Of a DNA stretch of 9,291 nt, positions 1 to 4,457 are shown piece by piece. Under the pieces are notes generated by a model. It ran no database searches and was not told where the DNA came from. It saw only the letters and a program-made list of their open reading frames with translations. The position numbers and the translations under genes were made by a program. Position 1 is the stretch's first letter. Every line of letters starts with the position of its first letter. This DNA is from Treponema sp. (GTDB taxonomy: Bacteria > Spirochaetota > Spirochaetia > Treponematales > Breznakiellaceae), in the NCBI GenBank assembly GCA_031268245.1, contig JAIRXN010000101.1:1-9291 (forward strand), given 5' to 3'.

Positions 1-240
1 AACATGATCTTCAAGGACATGGAGACCGAGGCCCGTTTCATCAAGAAACACTATCTCTTAATGCCGCCCCTCACTCCGGCGGATTTTGCGCTCCTGCTTT
101 TGCCGTTGCCGGATGAGATTCACACCCCGGTAGGACCGCCCACAGGCCAGCCGTCTTTGACGGTAACGTATCCCGGCGGCCCCCATCTGCTGATGGTTCA
201 TCTCGCGCCGCTTCCCGGCGCGCCGTACTTCACTTATTGA
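1..240 (+). CDS. 3' end of a hypothetical protein gene (partial)
   Basis: The reading frame is open from the first base of the window to a TGA at 238-240, so the gene most likely starts upstream; the ATG at 4 need not be its start. The visible 79 residues contain a basic helix-like stretch (EARFIKKHYL) followed by a Pro/Gly-rich, beta-like tail (HTPVGPPTGQPSLTV and a hydrophobic HLLMVHLAPL). From memory, this resembles the middle of a repetitive treponemal/Bacteroidetes hypothetical family with a YLL-PPLT-AD and TP-P-PT pattern. In that family the chain continues well past this point, so the stop here may mark a truncated copy. No catalytic motif is visible and I assign no function. Base composition is G+C-richer than the operon that follows. 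Confidence 0.5.
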   Translation, partial: NMIFKDMETEARFIKKHYLLMPPLTPADFALLLLPLPDEIHTPVGPPTGQPSLTVTYPGGPHLLMVHLAPLPGAPYFTY

Positions 241-280
241 TATTTCCCGGCTGTGTTATCATTTGAGGCTGTATTGTAGA

Positions 281-295
281 TGTTCAATATGAACA
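281..295. repeat. Perfect 15-bp dyad TGTTCA-ATA-TGAACA
   Basis: The arms TGTTCA and TGAACA are exact reverse complements around a 3-nt centre. The dyad lies between the convergent ends of the plus-strand partial gene and the minus-strand lipoprotein gene. It could be a weak hairpin or a protein-binding dyad. No T-run follows on either strand, so I do not call it an intrinsic terminator. Nothing else is evident in 241-315. Confidence 0.3.
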
Positions 296-315
296 TAAAG
301 ATATGGACTTTCATA

Positions 316-855
316 TTACATTCTGCCAATTACAATAACGGATCCATGGTAATACAAGTCATTAGGTTTAGTTGGTAATTTATCATAATCAATTATTTCG
401 ATTTTTCCGTCTTGAGGTTCGATTAAATAAGCCTGTTTATGTATGTTGTCTACAATCAAGTTCCTCCAGTGATTAGGCTCATCATAGATCATAGATTTTA
501 CCCATTTATCATTGTATAGGCCCATTCTTTTCATTTCATTATTAAATAGAACAAAAAACTCTATTGCATATCCGGTACAAATCTTTTTTGGATATGGCTC
601 CGGCGACTCCTGGGGAGCGCGGCCAATTTTGTTCCCCGTCATTTGGGTTCTGTAATTGTAATCGTAAGTAGTTCGACTGTATATCTGCCTTGCTATACTC
701 TTCCCAATATATGCGTATTGATGAATTTCTTGAGTTTTATTTTGATCTGTACTCTGGGTTGTATTTTGAATTGAATGGTAGCCGGTTGAATTTCCATAAA
801 AAGTTCCGCATGAGACAAATATTAACGATAAAAACAGCACTAATATTTTTTTCAT
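316..855 (-). CDS. Putative lipoprotein with a transglutaminase-like Cys/His/Glu pattern
   Basis: This 179-residue protein starts with a short basic-hydrophobic signal peptide (MKKILVLFLSLIFVS) followed by Cys16. FVSC is a relaxed, spirochaete-compatible lipobox, so the product is probably lipidated and membrane-anchored outside the cytoplasm. Residues 20-75 are Gln/Asn/Thr/Tyr-rich and look like a flexible linker. The C-terminal half has an ordered pattern: C93-TGYA followed by an amphipathic helix, H129-W at the start of a strand, and E146-P-Q after the next strand. This mirrors the Cys-His-Asp order of transglutaminase-like or papain-fold cysteine peptidases (C-x-x-A, H-x-W, D-P), with Glu in place of Asp. 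The family call is inference from motif order only; the protein could instead be an inactive binding domain. The gene is last in a four-gene operon. Its ATG directly follows the TAA of the J-domain gene (TAAATG), with GGGG 6 nt upstream, so translational coupling is likely. It is A/T-rich. Confidence 0.72.
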   Translation of the reverse strand: MKKILVLFLSLIFVSCGTFYGNSTGYHSIQNTTQSTDQNKTQEIHQYAYIGKSIARQIYSRTTYDYNYRTQMTGNKIGRAPQESPEPYPKKICTGYAIEFFVLFNNEMKRMGLYNDKWVKSMIYDEPNHWRNLIVDNIHKQAYLIEPQDGKIEIIDYDKLPTKPNDLYYHGSVIVIGRM

Positions 856-1581
856 TTAAAACCCCAGCCCATGCAGATAATTTTCGACTTCGTCTTTATT
901 ACTAGTATCAATAAAATTTTTACCGGTATTATTAACGGCGCTCTTTTTGGTTATTGTCCACGTTCCATTTCCGTTATATCTGTACTCATAAGAGTCTTTC
1001 ATAAACAAGTTTGAACTTTGCCGCTGTTCATACGATATGCCAAAGTGTTTCGTTAAAATATCTGATTTTACGACTATTGAGCTTCCGTCTGTCTTGGGTA
1101 ACACATACTCTACCGTTGGCAAAGGCGCTCTATTAGGTTCTTTTCGTGCCGGACAGCTCTGCACAATATTTATAAAAAATATACCCGCAACGATACTCAC
1201 AAATAATGCTATAATAAAGGTTTTCGAGCCTGATTGATGGGAGTTATGTTCACGCAGTATTTCCTGGTCAATGACATAATCATCATACGATTGCGGTTCA
1301 TCATAGTCATTATCCGTCCATTCTTGACCGGAAACATTACTGCCGTCATTTTCCCCCTGGCTACCGGCGGCAGCGTTATCATACACATCGCGTTTCGCTT
1401 CATCGCTCAGTACTTCGTATGCCTCGTTTATTTCTTTTATTTTTTTCTCGGCAATTTTTACATTTTTCCCGCAGTGTTTGTCCGGATGAAGCTGCGCGGC
1501 GAGAAAACGATACGCTTCTTTTATTTCGCTTTTAGTTGCGTTTCTATCGATGCCTAAAACCGCATAGTAATCATGCTCCAT
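856..1581 (-). CDS. Membrane-anchored J-domain (DnaJ-like) co-chaperone
   Basis: The 241-residue protein opens with a full J-domain at about residues 4-68: YYAVLGI, helix II KEAYRFLAAQL, the catalytic H32-P33-D34 tripeptide, helix III KIKEINEAYEVLSD and the closing RDVYD. The HPD triad is what stimulates Hsp70/DnaK ATPase, so the domain should be functional. It lacks the Gly/Phe region, zinc fingers and C-terminal substrate domains of true DnaJ. Instead an acidic Asn/Asp/Tyr linker (about 70-118) leads to one hydrophobic transmembrane segment at 121-141 and a polar domain of about 100 residues with no family I recognise (strands around SYEYRYNGNGTWTITKK). The J-domain before the membrane span should be cytoplasmic and the C-terminal domain outside, if topology is N-in. 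The start is supported by AAGGGA 9 nt upstream. The stop abuts the lipoprotein ATG. It probably recruits DnaK to the membrane for the neighbouring products, but that role is inferred. Confidence 0.85.
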   Translation of the reverse strand: MEHDYYAVLGIDRNATKSEIKEAYRFLAAQLHPDKHCGKNVKIAEKKIKEINEAYEVLSDEAKRDVYDNAAAGSQGENDGSNVSGQEWTDNDYDEPQSYDDYVIDQEILREHNSHQSGSKTFIIALFVSIVAGIFFINIVQSCPARKEPNRAPLPTVEYVLPKTDGSSIVVKSDILTKHFGISYEQRQSSNLFMKDSYEYRYNGNGTWTITKKSAVNNTGKNFIDTSNKDEVENYLHGLGF

Positions 1582-1602
1582 TTAATCAATTCCCTTCGAC
1601 TT

Positions 1603-2520
1603 TCATGTTCGATAGAAGTATTTTAATGCTTTATCGTACATATCATTGATTTCTTTCATTTTTTTATCCGGCATACTTTCTACTTTAACAGAACGATATT
1701 TTTGAACCGTTTTCCGGTAAGCCCTTTGCAGTTCTTCCCGCTCTTGCGGTGGATATTGGAAACCGAAATAAGAAAAAACTTCATCATAACCAACATTAAC
1801 AACCGGTTTCGTCTGATTTCCTTTTGTATAATCATTTAGAAACTCTTTGGCGGCTTCATAGTGCCAGTTGGTGTTTATAGCTGTTTCATAATATTCATAA
1901 ACAAAATCCTGCCTCTGTATGAGGTTTTTACTTTTGTATTTTATCTTTATCCTTTTAGGAGGGATATATAATTTAGATTGCACCATGTCGCAAAAAAAAG
2001 GCTCCACGTAATTGGAACCGGCAAAGACAATCACTTCGGCATCCCTATAAAATTTTCCATAATCTCCATTTAAGTAATCATCATTTAGATGAATAAAATC
2101 TTTCCATCCGAAATTATCTTTCCGCATTGCATATTTCGGAACCTTTGAATCGGTAGAATAAGTAATATCGTAGAAGGGAATTTTAAAATTCGCCCTGACG
2201 ATTCCCCACCCGGCAGAAAAGATATAAAAATGATTGTCAAATTCATGATAAAGGTCTCTAAAAATATCGGGTTTATACAAACGGTATGCCTCAACAAGGG
2301 CAAGGCTGGGATCTTTTTGTCCATTCGCCACTAAATCCCGCCATGTTCTATTTTCGCCGGGTATTTTATCATCGGGCTTTTGGAATATGACTCCGTTTTG
2401 GGATATCATTCGCGGGGAAGCGACAAACTTGAAAGATTTACCTTTATAATAAAACTTGCCTTCTGTTTTGTCGTCTTTTTCGCTGGAACAGCATAATATC
2501 GGAATATAATTTTTCTTCAT
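1603..2520 (-). CDS. YaaA/DUF6884-like protein with a degenerate C-terminal J-domain
   Basis: 305 residues. The N-terminal two-thirds (about 5-180) follow the layout I associate with YaaA/DUF6884-type proteins. A hydrophobic strand ends in a Cys/Ser pair (IPILCCSS, 6-13). Next comes a segment ending YIFSAGWGIV (99-108) that matches the usual 'SAkyGlv' signature, then PFYDITYS (115-122), and a final strand plus FAGSNYVEPF (166-175) like the 'laG..Y..p' motif. The relation is by motif order and is not certain. Residues 246-302 resemble a J-domain fold: FSYFGF, helix EELQRAYRKTVQKY, helix KKMKEINDMYDKALKYF. The HPD tripeptide is absent from the loop between the helices (YRSVKV), so it should not activate Hsp70 in the normal way. 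A good Shine-Dalgarno GGAGG lies 8 nt before the ATG, only 3 bp after the nuclease-like gene's stop. It is A/T-rich like its operon partners. Function is unknown. Confidence 0.75.
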   Translation of the reverse strand: MKKNYIPILCCSSEKDDKTEGKFYYKGKSFKFVASPRMISQNGVIFQKPDDKIPGENRTWRDLVANGQKDPSLALVEAYRLYKPDIFRDLYHEFDNHFYIFSAGWGIVRANFKIPFYDITYSTDSKVPKYAMRKDNFGWKDFIHLNDDYLNGDYGKFYRDAEVIVFAGSNYVEPFFCDMVQSKLYIPPKRIKIKYKSKNLIQRQDFVYEYYETAINTNWHYEAAKEFLNDYTKGNQTKPVVNVGYDEVFSYFGFQYPPQEREELQRAYRKTVQKYRSVKVESMPDKKMKEINDMYDKALKYFYRT

Positions 2521-2523
2521 CTG

Positions 2524-3075
2524 TTATACCTCCACTACAAAATACTTGAAGTTGTTTATCAAGACATTCCAACTAATATGATATTCACCGGATATTTGAT
2601 GAAAACTTTCATTTTTCTCATTCCCTGTCGGTTTGTATATTTTCCCTTTTAGTGAAACTCCGCTCCTAAATGGAGCGTAAATTCCATCATTCTTTTTTCC
2701 TTGCCAAAAATCTGAATCGTTTGTTACAACGATTAAATAACATTTGTCAAAAAGATTACTTGCTTTTAGTTCTTCCAAAAACTTAATGTCTTCAACAAAT
2801 TTATACATTTGCTCGGGAACCTGCCCGTTCATTGGCATTTTAAGTTCAAAGGCAATGGCCAAACCATTATATTGTTCTATTATTATATCGGCTTCTTTCT
2901 TTGAGAATATTTTTTGATTTAACCTGTAATACCCGATGTTTCTTTCAGGGAAAATACAGTCTTCGTCATATATTTTTGCAAGCTGCATTAAAAGTTTAAA
3001 TTGAAAAGTTGCCTCAATATAAAAGTTATCAAATTTTATATTTCTCAACAATTCGTCAATTTTTACCAAATTCAT
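2524..3075 (-). CDS. PD-(D/E)XK nuclease-like protein
   Basis: First gene of the minus-strand operon, 183 residues. The restriction-endonuclease-like core is readable: E21 in the first helix (YIEATFQF), D63 in KKEADIIIE, and E77-L-K79 in the strand GLAIAFELKMP. These match the D...(D/E)XK metal-binding triad of the superfamily. A helix with Q89 follows (VPEQMYKFVEDIKFLEEL), then a strand YLIVVTNDSDF. The C-terminal third (FRSG-LKGKIYKPTG and GEYHISW) looks like the conserved tail of a widespread small hypothetical nuclease-like family that I recall but cannot name. There is no DNA-recognition domain or methyltransferase nearby, so it is not a classical restriction system. AAGGA 7 nt before the ATG and a strong promoter upstream support the start. 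DNA is the likely substrate, but RNA is possible. Confidence 0.78.
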   Translation of the reverse strand: MNLVKIDELLRNIKFDNFYIEATFQFKLLMQLAKIYDEDCIFPERNIGYYRLNQKIFSKKEADIIIEQYNGLAIAFELKMPMNGQVPEQMYKFVEDIKFLEELKASNLFDKCYLIVVTNDSDFWQGKKNDGIYAPFRSGVSLKGKIYKPTGNEKNESFHQISGEYHISWNVLINNFKYFVVEV

Positions 3076-3094
3076 AACTTTTTCCTTGAAAGCA

Positions 3095-3123
3095 AGACTA
3101 CCCCATCCATTTTATTTTGTCAA
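3095..3123 (-). promoter_or_regulatory. Sigma-70-type promoter for the four-gene operon
   Basis: On the minus strand a perfect -35 TTGACA (3118-3123) is followed after exactly 17 bp by TAGTCT (3095-3100), a weak three-of-six match to TATAAT. Transcription would begin near 3088, giving a very short leader that still contains the AAGGA ribosome site (3083-3087). The -35 box lies right beside the left arm of the inverted repeat that starts at 3125. Confidence 0.6.
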
Positions 3124-3124
3124 G

Positions 3125-3230
3125 TTTTTTCATTCGCAGCGGGGTCTGATACTCAAGATCCTGCTCACCGGTTCGCGGGGGAGCCTTGTGGCGGTTAAAA
3201 AGGTAATAGACCCCACTGCGAATAAAAAAA
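3125..3230. repeat. 106-bp element bounded by 26-bp imperfect inverted repeats
   Basis: The left arm (3125-3150) and right arm (3205-3230) are near-perfect reverse complements. The core ATTCGCAGCGGGGTCT (3132-3147) pairs with AGACCCCACTGCGAAT (3208-3223) with a single mismatch, and both arms are flanked by a T-run or A-run. About 54 bp of G+C-rich sequence lies between them, containing a smaller CACCGGTTCGCGGGGGAGCC stretch. It marks the boundary between the A/T-rich operon and the perR-rubrerythrin region. It could be a REP/MITE-like element or the scar of a REP-type transposase element. The right arm's A-run also serves as the U-tract of the rubrerythrin terminator. Confidence 0.65.
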
Positions 3231-3263
3231 GCAGCAGAACCGCTTGCGGGCGGCGTCTGCTGC
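3220..3263 (-). terminator. Rho-independent terminator of the perR-rubrerythrin operon
   Basis: GCAGCAGA (3231-3238) pairs with TCTGCTGC (3256-3263). A G+C-rich interior (CCGC/GCGG) extends the stem. On the minus strand it is followed at once by TTTTTTTATTC (3220-3230). It begins 25 bp past the rubrerythrin stop codon. Stem, G+C content and U-tract are all textbook. Confidence 0.85.
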
Positions 3264-3288
3264 TTCCAGCCGGAATCTTTAGGCTTCT

Positions 3289-3828
3289 TTAGAAATACCG
3301 CTTCAAAAGGCCGCGGAAACCGGCGCAGTGGCGGGCTTCGTCACGGGCCATTTCGTGGACCGAGTCGTGGATTGCGTCATAGCCGCGTTCCTTGGCCCGT
3401 TTGGCAATATCGGTCTTGCCGGCACAGGCGCCGTATTCGGCTTCAACTCTCAGTTCAAGGTTCTTCTTGGTACTGTCGGTAATCGCTTCGCCGAGCATTT
3501 CGGCAAAGCGGGCGGCATGTTCGGCTTCCTCAAAGGCATAGCGTTTGTAGGCTTCGGCAACTTCAGGATAGCCTTCCCTTTCGGCAACACGGCTCATGGC
3601 AAGATACATACCGACTTCGGAACACTCGCCATTGAAGTGAGTCCGGAGATCTTCGATGATGTCCTGTTCAACTCCCTTGGCAACGCCTACCACGTGTTCG
3701 GCGGCGAAACCGTCACTGACAGTTTGTTCCCTGAACTTGGAAGCGGGGGCCCCGCAGGTGGGGCATTTCTCCGGAGGCTGATCGCCTGTATGAACGTAAC
3801 CGCACACTTGACAAACCCATTTTTTCAT
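3289..3828 (-). CDS. rbr: Reverse rubrerythrin (NADH peroxidase type)
   Basis: 179 residues with the domain order reversed from classical rubrerythrin. An N-terminal rubredoxin-like domain carries four cysteine ligands (C6, C9 in CQVCGY; C22, C25 in CPTCGAP) and is followed by a ferritin-like four-helix diiron domain (about 50-179). Diiron ligands are apparent: E68 in the first helix, E101-x-x-H104 in FEEAEHA, E129/E131, and E164-x-x-H167 in RDEARH. The family reduces hydrogen peroxide (and O2 indirectly) with electrons from NADH via small redox carriers. It acts in the cytoplasm of anaerobes. Length matches the clostridial reverse rubrerythrins. GGGAG 8 nt upstream supports the start. It lies 56 bp downstream of perR on the same strand and ends in a clear terminator, so the pair probably forms a peroxide-responsive operon. 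The symbol is the general rubrerythrin name. Confidence 0.93.
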   Translation of the reverse strand: MKKWVCQVCGYVHTGDQPPEKCPTCGAPASKFREQTVSDGFAAEHVVGVAKGVEQDIIEDLRTHFNGECSEVGMYLAMSRVAEREGYPEVAEAYKRYAFEEAEHAARFAEMLGEAITDSTKKNLELRVEAEYGACAGKTDIAKRAKERGYDAIHDSVHEMARDEARHCAGFRGLLKRYF

Positions 3829-3852
3829 TTTTTCGTCTCCCGTAATTAAAAA

Positions 3853-3863
3853 TAATGCTATTA
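3853..3863. promoter_or_regulatory. Possible PerR-like half-site dyad upstream of rubrerythrin
   Basis: TAAT-GCT-ATTA is an 11-bp dyad in the 56-bp gap between perR and rubrerythrin. It is reminiscent of the A/T palindrome at the perR promoter. A weak promoter-like TTGTAC / TTTTAA pair with 17-bp spacing surrounds it on the minus strand. It may allow independent rubrerythrin expression, but the match is weak. Confidence 0.25.
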
Positions 3864-3884
3864 CAGCGGTACAAGCCGACGGCT

Positions 3885-4331
3885 CTAACCGGTGTTTACA
3901 TGTAGATCTGTCCCGAAACCCGGGACAGGCTTGTTTTTCAGACAGTCTTCACAGTAACCATAAAGTACTGTCTTGCTGGTATCAATGGAAAAGCTGTCCA
4001 TCTTGAAGGATAATTTTGCGCCCAGCTCTTCCTGAAGCTCCACAGGCAGATCCATAATCTTTCCGCAGCTTTCGCATATAAGGTGGCTGTGTCCTTCCGT
4101 CCTTCCGTCGAAACGTTCCTCCCCGTTTACCACTCCGAGGGAGGCCGCTGCTTTTTCTTCCCGGAAAAGACCGAGGTTCCTGTAGATCGTTCCCAGTGAG
4201 AGGCCGGGAATCGAGGGTTTCAGCTCTTCATAGATCTGCCGGGCGCTGGGATGATCCCTCCTTGCGCAGAGGGCCATGAGTATGGCGTCCCGTTTGCAGC
4301 TATGTTTTTTTGCTTTCCTTGCTCTTGACAT
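3885..4331 (-). CDS. perR: PerR-type Fur-family peroxide-sensing repressor
   Basis: 148 residues with a winged-helix DNA-binding half (HPSARQIYEEL, LSLGTIYRNL) and a metal-binding dimerisation half. The regulatory-metal ligands of Bacillus subtilis PerR (H37, D85, H91, H93, D104) all have counterparts shifted by exactly ten: H27, D75 (RFDG), H81 and H83 (HSH), D94 (IMDL). The two aspartates are a PerR feature and argue against Fur, Zur or Nur. The structural zinc site is C86/C89 (CESC) and C127/C130 (CEDC). In the family, Fe(II)-PerR is inactivated when peroxide oxidises its metal-binding histidines, which derepresses detoxification genes. The reverse rubrerythrin immediately downstream fits this. 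No Shine-Dalgarno sequence precedes the ATG, and the inferred transcript start lies only a few bases upstream, so the mRNA may be nearly leaderless. The C-terminal tail after C130 is of no recognised type. Confidence 0.9.
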   Translation of the reverse strand: MSRARKAKKHSCKRDAILMALCARRDHPSARQIYEELKPSIPGLSLGTIYRNLGLFREEKAAASLGVVNGEERFDGRTEGHSHLICESCGKIMDLPVELQEELGAKLSFKMDSFSIDTSKTVLYGYCEDCLKNKPVPGFGTDLHVNTG

Positions 4332-4336
4332 ATTAC

Positions 4337-4372
4337 AATAATAATTATTATTATTATTTTCAGTTAAGTCAA
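4337..4372 (-). promoter_or_regulatory. perR promoter with overlapping A/T palindromic operator
   Basis: On the minus strand the -35 box is TTGACT (4367-4372), followed after 16 bp by TAATAA (4345-4350). The -10 lies inside a perfect 16-bp palindrome AATAATAATTATTATT (4337-4352), similar in composition and symmetry to Fur/PerR boxes (TTATAATnATTATAA in Bacillus). This arrangement suggests autorepression. The palindrome could also be simple ATT-repeat sequence. Confidence 0.55.
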
Positions 4373-4387
4373 GCCTTTTTTTGGGAG

Positions 4388-4416
4388 TTGAAGCGATTTT
4401 CCAGGGATGTTATCAT
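4388..4416 (+). promoter_or_regulatory. Promoter of the CoA-enzyme activase gene
   Basis: TTGAAG (4388-4393) and TATCAT (4411-4416, five of six matches to TATAAT) are separated by exactly 17 bp. Transcription would start near 4423, which is downstream of the first in-frame ATG (4407). This supports the later start at 4458. Confidence 0.55.
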
Positions 4417-4448
4417 GGATGTCATTAGATTGGATAAATAAGATCAAC

Positions 4449-4454
4449 GAGGTG
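4449..4454 (+). promoter_or_regulatory. Ribosome binding site that fixes the activase start at 4458
   Basis: GAGGTG precedes ATG 4458 with rather short spacing. The protein from there begins MQSLGINIGST, placing the first ATP-binding loop at the usual distance from the N-terminus. The in-frame ATGs at 4407 and 4419 would add residues without family character and lack a ribosome site. Confidence 0.6.
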
Positions 4455-4457
4455 TGT

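Noticed and set aside
2524..3075. Type II restriction enzyme of a restriction-modification pair
   Set aside because: No methyltransferase or specificity gene lies in the operon, and the protein has no visible target-recognition domain.
3086..3292. 68-codon plus-strand frame spanning the inverted repeat and terminator
   Set aside because: It crosses an operon promoter, an inverted repeat and a terminator hairpin, has no ribosome site, and shows no protein-like pattern.
3328..3849. 173-codon plus-strand frame over the rubrerythrin gene
   Set aside because: It is the complement of a clear reverse rubrerythrin with intact metal ligands. Its Phe/Gly-rich product is typical of antisense shadow.
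3874..3884. AGCCG-A-CGGCT dyad between perR and rubrerythrin as a terminator
   Set aside because: The stem is only 5 bp and no T-run follows on the minus strand, so read-through from perR to rubrerythrin is more likely.
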